In this document: positions 25,702 to 33,999 of the stretch, piece by piece
Layout: each line of letters starts with the position of its first letter
Numbering within the stretch: position 1 is the first letter of the stretch
Source of the DNA: Myxococcota bacterium
GTDB taxonomy: Bacteria > Myxococcota_A > UBA9160 > UBA4427
Assembly: GCA_028284295.1 (NCBI GenBank)
Contig: JANQSB010000659.1
Location: 1 to 35,437 of the forward strand
Length of the DNA: 35,437 bases
Direction of reading: 5' to 3'
Position numbers and translations under genes: made by a program
Notes under the pieces: generated by a model
Told to the model about the DNA's origin: nothing
Seen by the model: the letters and a program-made list of their open reading frames with translations, nothing else
Databases searched by the model: none

Positions 25702-26307
25702 ATGGACATGAAGAGCATCGATTTCGACGAGCAGCTCGAGAAGCTCGGGAAGGTCCCCCGCGCGGCCCGCTACGGCGCCGTCGGGGCGATTCTCGCGCTG
25801 GTTGCCGCGGGCTACTACTTCCTGGCCTATCAGGACGCGAGCGCGCAGCACGCCGCGCTGCGCGGACGCGCGCAGGAGCTCCAGCGCAAGCTCACCAACG
25901 TGCGGGCGGTCGCGAACAACGTCGGCGAGTTCGAGCAGGAGGTCGCGACCCTCGAGCGCGAGCTCGAGATCGCGCTCAAGCAGCTTCCGAACCGCAAGCA
26001 GTTCGAAGACCTGCTGCAGGACATCACCACCGCGGGAAAGAAGGTGGGGGTGACCATCAAGTCCATCGAGCGAACGGATGAGATCGAGCACGACTTCTAT
26101 GCGGAGGTCCCGTTCACACTCGAGCTGCAGGGCACCTATCACAACATCGCCATGTTCTTCGAGCGGGTCGCCAAGCTGCCGCGGATCGTGAACATCGGCG
26201 CGATGCGCGTTTCCACCTCGAACCCCAACCAGCAGAGCGCCGAGCTGCGGGTCGAGGGCACGGCGACGACCTTCCGCTTCCTCAGCGAAGACGCGGACCA
26301 GGCCTAG
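25702..26307 (+). CDS. pilO: type IV pilus assembly protein PilO
   Basis: A 201-residue inner-membrane protein with a short cytoplasmic segment, one membrane helix (about 24-44), a long coiled coil (about 48-95) containing ELEIALKQLPNRKQFEDLLQ, the usual PilO hinge, and a C-terminal ferredoxin-like domain with FTLELQGTYHNIAMFFERVA and KLPRIVNIGAM. PilO forms the alignment complex with PilN and PilP. The ATG at 25702 follows AGAGGA, and an in-frame ATG two codons later is also possible. Confidence 0.93.
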   Translation: MDMKSIDFDEQLEKLGKVPRAARYGAVGAILALVAAGYYFLAYQDASAQHAALRGRAQELQRKLTNVRAVANNVGEFEQEVATLERELEIALKQLPNRKQFEDLLQDITTAGKKVGVTIKSIERTDEIEHDFYAEVPFTLELQGTYHNIAMFFERVAKLPRIVNIGAMRVSTSNPNQQSAELRVEGTATTFRFLSEDADQA

Positions 26308-26320
26308 GTAGGAGGCAATC

Positions 26321-26887
26321 GTGAGACGAATCCGAGCGATCGCGGTGCTTGCCTGCGTGGCTCTGCTGGCCACGGCCTGCGGCGACGAGCCGGCCACGGG
26401 GCCGACCGCCGCGGACTACAAGGCCGAGCGAGAGCGTCTGCTGGCCAAGATGAAGAAGAACAAGGCCCAGGCGCCGCAGCAGCAACAGCAGCAGCAGGCC
26501 GCGCCCGCGGATCCGAACGCCAGCGGCTTCGGAGCGGTGGCCGCCACCTACACCTACGACAAGAAGGGGAAGCGCGATCCCTTCCAGCCCTACCGGCACA
26601 ACCGCGGCCTGCAGGCCGACGTCAGCGGCCCGCTCATGGCCTACGAGCTCGAGCAGCTGCAGGTGGTGGCCGTGGTGTGGGATACGGGGAACCCCCGAGC
26701 GCTGGTCTCGGATCCCCGCGGTGACATGCACGTGGTGAGAGAGGGCACGCCGATCGGCAAGAACGACGGCCTCGTGATCCACATCGGGGACAACATGGTC
26801 CTCGTCAAGGAAACGTACATCGACTTCGCGGGTGAGATGACGACCAACGACGTCGAGTTGCGGATTCGTAGTACTCAGGGAGGGTGA
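26321..26887 (+). CDS. pilP: type IV pilus lipoprotein PilP
   Basis: A 188-residue lipoprotein with signal ending LLATACG (Cys20). A flexible region follows, with a charged helix (AERERLLAKMKKNKA) and a run of seven Gln (26481-26501), then the beta-sandwich homology domain (about 75-185): KGKRDPFQPY, LEQLQVVAVVWDTGNPRALV and VREGTPIGKNDGLVIHIG. PilP links PilN/PilO to the PilQ secretin N0 domain. The GTG start follows GGAGG at 5 nt. The stop overlaps a GTG of the pilQ frame. Confidence 0.93.
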   Translation: MRRIRAIAVLACVALLATACGDEPATGPTAADYKAERERLLAKMKKNKAQAPQQQQQQQAAPADPNASGFGAVAATYTYDKKGKRDPFQPYRHNRGLQADVSGPLMAYELEQLQVVAVVWDTGNPRALVSDPRGDMHVVREGTPIGKNDGLVIHIGDNMVLVKETYIDFAGEMTTNDVELRIRSTQGG

Positions 26888-26892
26888 GCAGG

Positions 26893-29800
26893 ATGGTCGC
26901 TCCGAGAAGCGAAAGCTGGATTGCACGCACGGCGCTCTTCGCTGTCGCGCTGGCAACGGTGGGGGTGCTGGCCTGCTCCTCCTCGTCGCCGCCGCCGACC
27001 GCATCGCGCACGTCGGGAAGCTCCGCCTCGTCGGCGGATCGTCTGACCGACGTTCGCGTGGAGAGCAGTGGAGGGGGCAGCATCATCACCCTGCAGGGCT
27101 TGCAGGACCCGGTCTACACCGCGTTCCTGCACGCCGAGCCGAGGGCTCTGGTGCTCGACATCGCGTCCGTGGAGATCGCGACGCCGAACGATCTCGTGAT
27201 GGTCTACGACGGACTCGTCGAGAACGTGACGGTCTCGACCTACGGCGGCAGCGCCGGTGAGTCGCTGACCCGCGTCGAGATCGCGCTCTCCCAGGACGCG
27301 AGCTACGAGATCGCCAACACGGCGGACGGCCTGCAGGCGGTGCTCGCGCCCGCCGACGGCGAGATCGCCGCGATGGACGAGAGCGTGGCCGACGACTCGG
27401 GTTGGGCGACCGAGCTGGGAACCAGCGAGGCGACCCCCGAGGATCTGGAAGGCGACGCGTTCGACGCCGGCACGACCGAGGAGGTCGATCCCTGGTCGGA
27501 TCCCAGCGCCGAGACCATCAGCGACGGCGATGATGCCCTCGAGACGGGCGAGACCCTGGCCGAGGAGATGGACGAGCCGATGGTGCCCGAGGCGGCCCCC
27601 GCGGCACCGGCCACCGAGCTCACGGGCGTGTCGCACCAGGCGACGCTGAGCGGCGTGCTCGTCCACCTCGAGGCCGACGGGATCGTCGGTGCGATGGAGA
27701 CCTTCACGCTCCAGGACCCCGAGCGGCTCGTGATCGACATGCCCGGGATCGGCAGCAAGGCGCCCGCCAAGACCGCGGTCGGGACCGCGCAGGTCGCCCA
27801 GGTCCGCGTCGGTGCACACCCCGACAAGGTGCGCGTCGTGATCGACGGCGGCGAGTCGGCGGGCGGCTTCGAGGAGCGGCGCATCTCGCCGGCCTCGAGC
27901 GGTCTCTTCCTGGCCCTCGGGACGGGAGAAGACCTGGAGACGGCCCTCAACGACGCACTCGGTGCCAGCACCGACAGCATCGCGATGGACGCGATGGAGA
28001 TGGAGATCGAAGAGCCGTCGATGGACGACCCCTCGATGGACGAGATGCTCATCGAGACGGAGGCCAGCGAGGTGGCCGCCATCGACACCGCCTCCGAGAT
28101 GGAGTTCGGTGACACGTCGGTGGAAGAGGCAGCCGAGAGCGTGGCCGTGGCCGACGCCGAGGCCGTGCCGACCACCGCCAGCGCCCAGGTCTACGGCATC
28201 CACTACGACTCGAAGGACGACTACGAGCGGGTGGTGATCCTGAGCGACACCCTGGTCGACTACGATCTGCTGAAGCCGGACGACGAGACCCTGGTGATCA
28301 GCATTCCCGACGCCACGGTGGCGCCGGAGGCGACCGGCCGGGTGACCGCCCATGCGCGGAAGCCGATCTCGCTGATCTCCACCTTCCAGCAGCCCGACGT
28401 GTCCACGCCGGAGGTGCGGGTCGTGGTCAAGCGGGCTCCGGGCCTCGAGCCCGAGGTGTTGCGACGCGGCTCGATGATCTTCGTCGACTTCCCGAACACG
28501 GGCCTCGTGGCGGCTCCCCCGCCGGCCTTCCAGACCGAGCAGGAGTGGATCGACGCGGGGCTCGCCGGGACCACGCCGGCCGCCCCGGCCTCGAACACCA
28601 TGGTCGCGGATGCGGGCGGTGAGACCTTCAGCCTGAGCGAGTCGGCTCCGGCCGAGACGCTGGACGGCACGATGGTCGAGGCGCCCACGATCGAGATGGA
28701 GGTCTCGGAAGGGACGGAGATGGAGTTCGACACCGTCCCCAGCTTCGACGCCGACGAGACGGTCGCGATGAACCCCGCGAGTGCGGGTCCGGCAGCCCTC
28801 GAGGCACCGGCCGCGGCCGAGATCCTGGAAGAAGGCGGGCTGATCGACGGCAAGGAGTACGAGGGCCGCCGCATCTCGCTCGACTTCAAGGACGTGCCGG
28901 TCGCGGACGTGCTGCGCCTGATCGCGGAGGTCTCCGACCTGAACCTGATCGCGGGTGACGAGGTCGAAGGCAATGTCACGATCCGCCTGGTGGACGTGCC
29001 CTGGGACCAGGCGCTCGACGTCATCCTGCTCACCAAGGGCCTCGGCTTCGTGCGTGTGGGCAACGTGCTGCGCATCGCGCCCGCGGACATCATCAAGGCC
29101 GAGGAGGAGCTGCGGCTCCAGGAGCGCCGCAACAAGGAGACCCTCGAGGACCTGGTCGTCAAGCTCCAGCCGGTCAACTACGCGAACGTCGCCGACATGA
29201 GCCAGCTGGTGAAGCGCCTGCTGACTCCGCGCGGCACCGTGAACGTGGACGTCCGCACCAATACCCTGATCATCAAGGACATCCCCTCGGTGATCGACGA
29301 GGCGACGGCGCTCATCAAGGCGATCGACACGGAGACGCCGCAGGTCCTGATCGAGGCGAAGATCGTCGAGGCGGCCCTGGACTTCTCCCGGGAGCTCGGA
29401 TCGATCTGGTCGATCGGAACCAACGAGCTGGAGGACGGCTTCAGCGGGAACGCGCCCCGGCGCGATCTCGGTGGTCCGGACTTCCGCTTCCACGACCAGA
29501 ACAACGTGATCTTCGGGAACCCGATCACCTCGGTGCCGACCGGCATCCTGAACATGAACGCCTTCGTGCTCAACGAGGACTTCAACGTCAACGTCCAGAT
29601 CCAGGCCGCGGAGTCCACGGGTGACGGCAAGGTCATCTCCAGTCCGCGCATCCTGACCCTGGACAACCGCGAGGCCGAGATCCAGCAGGGTGTGTCGATC
29701 CCCTTCCAGACCTTCGAGAACGGCGACGCGAGGCTGGAGTTCATCGACGCGGTGCTGTCCCTGCTCGTCACGCCTCACGTGACTTCGGACAAGACCATCA

Positions 29801-30102
29801 TCATGCAGGTGGAGGTGACGCGGAACGCGCCGGACGACTCGGTGCCGACCCCGACCGGTTCGCCGGCGATCGCCCGGGCCGAGGCCCGGACCGAGACCCT
29901 GGTCAAGGACGGCCAGACGCTCGTGATCGGTGGCATCTACACGGTCAACGAGTCGGAGCGCGAGAGCCGGGTGCCCTATCTCCACCGGATCCCGGTCCTC
30001 GGCTCGGCCTTCAAGAGCCGCGAGATCACGGACCAGCGCAAGGAGCTGCTGATCTTCGTGACCCCGCGGATCATCCTGGCCTCCGAGCTGGCGGGAGCCT
30101 GA
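26893..30102 (+). CDS. pilQ: type IV pilus secretin PilQ, long form with three AMIN-like domains
   Basis: An outer-membrane secretin of 1069 residues, longer than the usual 700-900. The signal ends VGVLACSSSS, which looks like a lipobox. Three AMIN-like domains follow (about 45-155, 243-345 and 430-540), separated by acidic, Met/Glu-rich linkers (about 155-240, 360-425, 560-640). Then come the STN/N0 domain (about 661-740, ISLDFKDVPVADVLRLIAEV), N1 (about 755-840, VKLQPVNYANVADM) and the secretin domain (about 850-1069, with VISSPRILTLDNREAEIQQG and VPYLHRIPVLGSAFKS). AMIN domains bind peptidoglycan. The ATG at 26893 has AGGGAGGG 8 nt upstream; the GTG at 26884 overlaps the pilP stop and is the alternative. 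Confidence 0.95.
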   Translation: MVAPRSESWIARTALFAVALATVGVLACSSSSPPPTASRTSGSSASSADRLTDVRVESSGGGSIITLQGLQDPVYTAFLHAEPRALVLDIASVEIATPNDLVMVYDGLVENVTVSTYGGSAGESLTRVEIALSQDASYEIANTADGLQAVLAPADGEIAAMDESVADDSGWATELGTSEATPEDLEGDAFDAGTTEEVDPWSDPSAETISDGDDALETGETLAEEMDEPMVPEAAPAAPATELTGVSHQATLSGVLVHLEADGIVGAMETFTLQDPERLVIDMPGIGSKAPAKTAVGTAQVAQVRVGAHPDKVRVVIDGGESAGGFEERRISPASSGLFLALGTGEDLETALNDALGASTDSIAMDAMEMEIEEPSMDDPSMDEMLIETEASEVAAIDTASEMEFGDTSVEEAAESVAVADAEAVPTTASAQVYGIHYDSKDDYERVVILSDTLVDYDLLKPDDETLVISIPDATVAPEATGRVTAHARKPISLISTFQQPDVSTPEVRVVVKRAPGLEPEVLRRGSMIFVDFPNTGLVAAPPPAFQTEQEWIDAGLAGTTPAAPASNTMVADAGGETFSLSESAPAETLDGTMVEAPTIEMEVSEGTEMEFDTVPSFDADETVAMNPASAGPAALEAPAAAEILEEGGLIDGKEYEGRRISLDFKDVPVADVLRLIAEVSDLNLIAGDEVEGNVTIRLVDVPWDQALDVILLTKGLGFVRVGNVLRIAPADIIKAEEELRLQERRNKETLEDLVVKLQPVNYANVADMSQLVKRLLTPRGTVNVDVRTNTLIIKDIPSVIDEATALIKAIDTETPQVLIEAKIVEAALDFSRELGSIWSIGTNELEDGFSGNAPRRDLGGPDFRFHDQNNVIFGNPITSVPTGILNMNAFVLNEDFNVNVQIQAAESTGDGKVISSPRILTLDNREAEIQQGVSIPFQTFENGDARLEFIDAVLSLLVTPHVTSDKTIIMQVEVTRNAPDDSVPTPTGSPAIARAEARTETLVKDGQTLVIGGIYTVNESERESRVPYLHRIPVLGSAFKSREITDQRKELLIFVTPRIILASELAGA

Positions 30103-30152
30103 CCGAAGCCAACGACTTGCGCGGACGGTCCGTGCAGAATCCGCACCATGGA

Positions 30153-30180
30153 ACGGGGGAGAGCGAGAGCTCTCCCCCGT
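30153..30180 (+). terminator. terminator-like hairpin after pilQ
   Basis: ACGGGGGAGAGC (30153-30164) and its exact complement (30169-30180) form a 12-bp stem closed by the GNRA-type loop GAGA, 50 nt after the pilQ stop. The following bases (CTCCATTT) are only weakly U-rich. It probably ends the HTH-pilMNOPQ transcript and separates it from aroB. Confidence 0.65.
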
Positions 30181-30216
30181 CTCCATTTCCGGGCAGTGCG
30201 TTCTGCGGTCCGCCTC

Positions 30217-30222
30217 TATACT
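30217..30222 (+). promoter_or_regulatory. possible -10 box of the aroB operon
   Basis: TATACT lies 37 nt past the pilQ hairpin and about 105 nt ahead of the aroB GTG. No good -35 box is visible 16-18 nt upstream. It is the only -10-like hexamer I noticed in the 225-bp gap (30103-30327). Confidence 0.3.
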
Positions 30223-30327
30223 GCCGCGCGACGGGGTGGAGGCGGAGCGAAGGAGCGTGGCAGAGGTGGCCGAGGTGATCGCGCGAGTCCTCGCAGGCGA
30301 GGGACCGGACGCGCGGGGAGGGCGGTC

Positions 30328-31419
30328 GTGAGCGCCCGGCCCCGCGTCGTGCGCGTCGATCTCGGCGAGCGCAGCTACCCCATCCACCTGGGGACCGGAG
30401 ATCTCGACGGCGTGGGCGACGCGGTCGCCCGCCACACCGGCGCGAACCAGGTGGGGCTGGTGACGGTGCCGGGCGTGGGGCGCCGCTACGGGGCCCGGGT
30501 GGTGCGGTCGCTGCGGGCCGCCGGCCTGAAGGTCACCCGGGTCCAGGTGCCCGACAGCGACGCCACCAAGAACCTGGGCCAGGTCCGCAAGCTCTACGAT
30601 CGCTTCCTGACCGCCGGGCTGGACCGGAAGTCGGCCCTGGTGGCGCTGGGCGGGGGCATGGTGGGCGATCTCACCGGCTTCACGGCGGCCACCTACCTGC
30701 GCGGCATCCCCTTCGTACAGATCCCGACCACGGTTCTCGCCATGGTCGACGCCAGTATCGGGGGCAAGACCGGTGTGAACCTGCGCCAGGGAAAGAACCT
30801 GGTGGGGGCGTTCCACCAGCCTTCGCTGGTCTGGATCGACACGGCGACCCTGCGATCCCTGAGCCCCCGCGACCGCGCCGCCGGCATGGCCGAGGTCGTG
30901 AAGGCCGGGGCGATCTGGGACGCCCGCTACTTCGCCCGGCTCGAGCGGGACTGCGATCGGGTGATGGAGCTCGACCCGAGGGCCCTGATCCCCGTCCTCG
31001 AGCGGGCGTGTCGCATCAAGGCCGAGGTGGTGCGTCGCGACGAGCGGGAGGAGAGCGGCGTTCGCGCGCTTCTGAACTTCGGCCACACCCTCGGTCACGC
31101 CATCGAGAAGCAGATGGGCTACCGGCGCATCCGGCACGGCGAGGCCGTGGCCATCGGGATGGTCCACGCGGCCCGCCGCTCGGAGGCCCTGGGTCTGGCA
31201 CCTGCGGGGACGGCAGGGCCCATCGAGGACCTCCTGGCCCGGCTCGGGCTGCCGACGGAGATCCCCCGGTATGATCGCCGGGCTCATCTCGCGGCCATGA
31301 AGGTCGATAAGAAGAAGGAGGGCCGGAAGATCCACTACGTGGTCCTGCGCCGGATCGGTGAGGCGCAGACGGTGGAGCTGTCTCCGGCCGAGATCCTTCC
31401 AGCGAGGGCACCCGCGTGA
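30328..31419 (+). CDS. aroB: 3-dehydroquinate synthase
   Basis: AroB converts DAHP to 3-dehydroquinate, the second step of the shikimate pathway, using NAD+ and a divalent metal. The 363-residue protein has the signature run LGGGMVGDLTGFTAATYLRG, IPTTVLAMVDASIGGKTGVN and GKNLVGAFHQPSLV, the metal ligand Glu in GMAEVVKAG, and the histidines of NFGHTLGHAIE and RHGEAVAIGM. Length is normal. The GTG at 30328 follows GGGGAGGGCGG; the frame stays open upstream but homology begins here. Its stop overlaps the GTG of the next gene. aroB next to pilQ is a widespread arrangement, but the aroK usually found between them is missing. Confidence 0.95.
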   Translation: MSARPRVVRVDLGERSYPIHLGTGDLDGVGDAVARHTGANQVGLVTVPGVGRRYGARVVRSLRAAGLKVTRVQVPDSDATKNLGQVRKLYDRFLTAGLDRKSALVALGGGMVGDLTGFTAATYLRGIPFVQIPTTVLAMVDASIGGKTGVNLRQGKNLVGAFHQPSLVWIDTATLRSLSPRDRAAGMAEVVKAGAIWDARYFARLERDCDRVMELDPRALIPVLERACRIKAEVVRRDEREESGVRALLNFGHTLGHAIEKQMGYRRIRHGEAVAIGMVHAARRSEALGLAPAGTAGPIEDLLARLGLPTEIPRYDRRAHLAAMKVDKKKEGRKIHYVVLRRIGEAQTVELSPAEILPARAPA

Positions 31420-32183
31420 GCGACACGGCATCCGACCCGACCCCGGACACGGCGATGGACTTCGCCGCACGCGCCGAGGAGCGTCGCCTGGCGGGCGATG
31501 CGCACGCGGCCATCGAGATCGCCGAGTCCGGACTGTCGCGCGAACCGGGCGACCTGCGCGGTCGCGTGGCGCTGGCGCTTGCGCGCATCGACCTGGGGGA
31601 CATCCTGCAGGCGCGCGACGACCTCTCCGAGGCCATCCGGCGCGCCGAGTCCGCGAGCGCGTCGCCGGAGACCTCGAGCGAGAACCGCCGACTCGACGAT
31701 GAGCTGGACGCGGGTGCGCTCGGCGACGACGAGCTCGAGACCGCGTTCGCCCAGGCCGAGACGAACCCCGACGAGATGATGGACGCCAACAAGGTGGTCG
31801 AGCAGACCCTGCGCGACGCCGAGCTGGACACACCCGAGCCCGAGCTCGTCGAGGTCGAGTCCCTCGAGACCCCCTTCGACATCACGAGCCGACCCACCTA
31901 CGCGACCGAGTCGATGGCGATGCTGCTGGCCGAGCAGGGCCGTCGCGCGGAGGCCGAAGCCCTGCGAGAATCCCTGGGTGGGAACGGGTTCGACGCAACG
32001 GTCGAGGACGATGCGACGCTCGAGCGGATGCCGCCGGCCGACGCCGGCGCCGCCGACTGGGGCGAGGCGTCCTTCGGCCCGGACCACGTCAAGCGACTGC
32101 AGGTCGTGGCCACTCTGGAAGGCTGGCTCCACAACCTGAAGCGGAACACGGACCGGAGTCCGCGCGCCGGAGGGGCGGCATGA
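31416..32183 (+). CDS. TPR-like protein paired with a Roadblock/LC7 gene
   Basis: A 255-residue soluble acidic protein with no signal or membrane segment. Residues 15-85 form about two TPR-like helical pairs (AARAEERRLAGDAHAAIEIA and RVALALARIDLGDILQARDD). A low-complexity acidic middle (about 88-165) follows. A third helical hairpin (about 167-190, ESMAMLLAEQGRRAEAEALR) and a terminal segment VKRLQVVATLEGWLHNLKRN close it. The GTG start overlaps the aroB stop, and the stop overlaps the Roadblock ATG (ATGA). That tight coupling suggests the two proteins act together. The molecular role is unknown. Confidence 0.7.
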   Translation: MSDTASDPTPDTAMDFAARAEERRLAGDAHAAIEIAESGLSREPGDLRGRVALALARIDLGDILQARDDLSEAIRRAESASASPETSSENRRLDDELDAGALGDDELETAFAQAETNPDEMMDANKVVEQTLRDAELDTPEPELVEVESLETPFDITSRPTYATESMAMLLAEQGRRAEAEALRESLGGNGFDATVEDDATLERMPPADAGAADWGEASFGPDHVKRLQVVATLEGWLHNLKRNTDRSPRAGGAA

Positions 32184-32560
32184 GCTTCGAGAGCATCCTG
32201 CAAGAGATCCTGGACCAGTGCGGCGGCGGCCTGGGGATCGCGTTGATGGGAGCCGACGGCATTCCGATCGTGCAGCTCACGGCACCTGGCACCGGCGAGG
32301 TGCCGAACCCGCTCGGGGACGAGATCGGGACCGCCGGTGTGGAGTTCGCCCGCATCCTCTCGGAGATCCAGAAGGCCTCGGATGCCCTCAACGCGGGTCC
32401 CATGCACGAGACCGTGATCAACCTGGCCGCCTTCCAGCTGCTCTTCCGCACGGTGGACGAGGACGTGATCCTCGTGCTCGCGATCGCCCACCAGGGAAAC
32501 CCCGGCAAGGCGCGCTACCTCGTGCGCCGGCATCTCGTCTCGCTGCGCGAAGAGCTCTGA
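32180..32560 (+). CDS. Roadblock/LC7-domain protein
   Basis: A 126-residue single-domain protein with the Roadblock/longin-like layout: helix MSFESILQEILDQCGG, strands GIALMGADGIPIVQL and ETVINLAAFQLLFRTVDEDV, then ILVLAIAHQGNPGKARYLVR and a closing helix. Bacterial members such as MglB act as GTPase-activating partners of MglA-type Ras-like GTPases that control polarity and type IV pilus motility. No MglA-like gene lies in this window. The insert APGTGEVPNPLGDE after the second strand is unusual. It is coupled to the TPR gene by a 4-nt overlap. Confidence 0.78.
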   Translation: MSFESILQEILDQCGGGLGIALMGADGIPIVQLTAPGTGEVPNPLGDEIGTAGVEFARILSEIQKASDALNAGPMHETVINLAAFQLLFRTVDEDVILVLAIAHQGNPGKARYLVRRHLVSLREEL

Positions 32561-32567
32561 GAGCCCG

Positions 32568-32579
32568 GGCCCGCGGGCC
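32568..32579. repeat. 12-bp perfect palindrome between the Roadblock gene and aroQ
   Basis: GGCCCGCGGGCC starts 8 nt after the Roadblock stop and ends 4 nt before the extended -10-like element of aroQ. It could be a short terminator stem, an operator, or chance in such GC-rich DNA. Confidence 0.25.
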
Positions 32580-32583
32580 GGCC

Positions 32584-32592
32584 TGCTACGCT
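32584..32592 (+). promoter_or_regulatory. extended -10-like element ahead of aroQ (possible leaderless start)
   Basis: TGCTACGCT is identical to the element ahead of lptG and ends 7 nt before the aroQ ATG at 32600. No Shine-Dalgarno sequence lies between them, so a transcript starting at or next to the ATG is the simplest reading. No -35 box is evident. Confidence 0.4.
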
Positions 32593-32599
32593 CTGTGTC

Positions 32600-33064
32600 A
32601 TGACGGACGCCCTCTCGATCCTGGTCGTGCACGGGCCGAACCTCAATCTGCTGGGCACCCGCGAGCCGGAGGTCTACGGCAGCGTCACGCTCGAGGAGAT
32701 CGACGCCGCCCTCGAGGCGGCCGGCAAGGAGGCCGGCTGCCAGATCGAGTGCTGTCAGTCGAACCACGAAGGCGTGCTGATCGACCGCATCCAGGAGGCT
32801 CGCAGCTGGGCGAGTGGCATCCTCATCAACCCGGCGGGCCTGACGCACTCGAGCGTCGCGCTACGCGATGCCCTGCTGGCCACGGAGCTGCCCGTGGTCG
32901 AGGTGCATCTCTCGAACGTGTTCGCCCGCGAGGCGTTCCGCCACCACTCGTTCGTCTCGGGGATCGCCGTCGGGGTGATTTCGGGCTTCGGTCCGCAGAG
33001 CTACCGCCTGGGTCTCGACGCGCTGCTCGGACATCTCAACGCCGAGCTCGCAGACGCCGACTAG
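32600..33064 (+). CDS. aroQ: type II 3-dehydroquinate dehydratase
   Basis: AroQ dehydrates 3-dehydroquinate to 3-dehydroshikimate, the step directly after AroB. The 154-residue protein has the type II features: [17 protein letters not shown] with the catalytic Tyr and lid Arg, [15 protein letters not shown], the substrate-binding Asn in [20 protein letters not shown], and [26 protein letters not shown] replaces the more common NPGAYTH. It shares a cluster with aroB but appears to have its own leaderless start. Its stop is followed at once by the next gene's GTG. Confidence 0.95.
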   Translation: MTDALSILVVHGPNLNLLGTREPEVYGSVTLEEIDAALEAAGKEAGCQIECCQSNHEGVLIDRIQEARSWASGILINPAGLTHSSVALRDALLATELPVVEVHLSNVFAREAFRHHSFVSGIAVGVISGFGPQSYRLGLDALLGHLNAELADAD

Positions 33065-33901
33065 GTGCCGAAGGTCCGGCTGCTCGTCGAAGCGGGGGGT
33101 GAGTCCGCCGGCGGGCGCGCGCTCGGTCCCGCCGCCAGCGGCCCCTTCAACATGGGTGTCGACGAGGCGCTCTTCGCGACCGCGCAGGCATCGGGCCGGC
33201 CGACGTTGCGCTTCTACACCTGGGACGGCCCGTGGCTCTCGTTGGGCTACGCCCAGCCCTTCGACGACGCCGGGCGGCAGTCTCTCGAGCGCGCGGGCGT
33301 CGGCCTCGTGCGGCGGGCGACCGGTGGACGTGCGGTCCTGCACGGCGCCGACCTCACCTATGCGATCGCGGCGCCCGAGGGTCTGCTGCCGGGTGGGGTG
33401 CGGGAGTCCTATGCGGCCGTGGCCGACGTGTTGCTGGGAGCGCTGGGCGCGCTCGGCATCCCGGTCACGCGCAGCGCAGCAGGATCGCGGGCTCCCGGCA
33501 GCGAGGTGTTCGACTGCTTCGCCGAGCCCGCCGCCGACGAGATCTGCCTCGCTGGCGGCAAGCTGTCGGGCAGCGCGCAGCGCCGGGTGGGTGGCGCGTT
33601 GCTGCAGCACGGCTCGATCCGCCTCGCGCCGGACCCGCAGAGCGCGCTCGCGGCCGTCGCCCGGACCTCGCCGGGCGCCGTCGGAGCCGGTGCTACCAGC
33701 CTGCAGGAGTCGGGGCACGGCCGCGCACCGGACGAGCTGGTGGAGGCCTGCATCCGGGCCTTCACGGACGCCCTGGGGCCCCTCGAAGAGGCCCCGCTGA
33801 CGCCGGCCGAGCGATCCGCGGCCGCGGCTCGGGGGGCCGAGCCGGTCTCTCCGTCCCATCTCTGGGACGCGACCCCTGGGCGAATTCCAGCGAATTCGTA
33901 G
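33065..33901 (+). CDS. LipM-like octanoyltransferase / lipoate-protein ligase A family protein
   Basis: A 278-residue protein of the BPL/LplA/LipB fold. Visible motifs are the N-terminal GPFNMGVDEAL, LRFYTWDGPWLSLGYAQP, the nucleotide or acyl-binding RRATGGRAVLHGADLTYAI, then Cys151 in FDCFAEPAADEICLAGGK and LSGSAQRRVGGALLQHGSI. A cysteine at that position followed by the conserved Lys is the hallmark of LipM-type octanoyltransferases, which move octanoyl from ACP to GcvH without ATP. LplA ligases usually lack it. The final 40 residues are low complexity. GTG lies directly after the aroQ stop. A lipoate-protein ligase remains possible. Confidence 0.8.
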   Translation: MPKVRLLVEAGGESAGGRALGPAASGPFNMGVDEALFATAQASGRPTLRFYTWDGPWLSLGYAQPFDDAGRQSLERAGVGLVRRATGGRAVLHGADLTYAIAAPEGLLPGGVRESYAAVADVLLGALGALGIPVTRSAAGSRAPGSEVFDCFAEPAADEICLAGGKLSGSAQRRVGGALLQHGSIRLAPDPQSALAAVARTSPGAVGAGATSLQESGHGRAPDELVEACIRAFTDALGPLEEAPLTPAERSAAAARGAEPVSPSHLWDATPGRIPANS

Positions 33902-33946
33902 GGGAAACCCCCTCAAGAGGCCGCTTCGTCGTCCCGATAGGACCGT

Positions 33947-33966
33947 CGGGAGGGTCTGCCCTCCCG
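33947..33966 (+). terminator. 8-bp GC hairpin after the LipM-like gene
   Basis: CGGGAGGG and CCCTCCCG are exact complements around a TCTG loop, 45 nt after the stop and 33 nt before the next start. There is no U-tract. It could be a weak terminator or part of the leader of the following TPR gene. Confidence 0.4.
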
Positions 33967-33999
33967 CTGCCTGCTCGTGTGTCGAGCCGAGAGGGATCC

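Noticed and set aside
26481-26501. Run of glutamine codons in pilP as a possible phase-variable repeat
   Set aside because: The repeat is trinucleotide and mixed CAG/CAA in frame, so slippage would change length but not switch the gene off.
26875-31833. Very long open frame on the minus strand (about 1650 codons) opposite pilQ and aroB
   Set aside because: It is antisense to clearly conserved genes; its translation is His/Arg/Gly-rich with no domain, which is typical of high-GC shadow frames.
33880-33899. Direct repeat of CGAATTC near the end of the LipM-like gene
   Set aside because: Two 7-mers three bases apart inside codons; too short to support an attachment site or mobile element.
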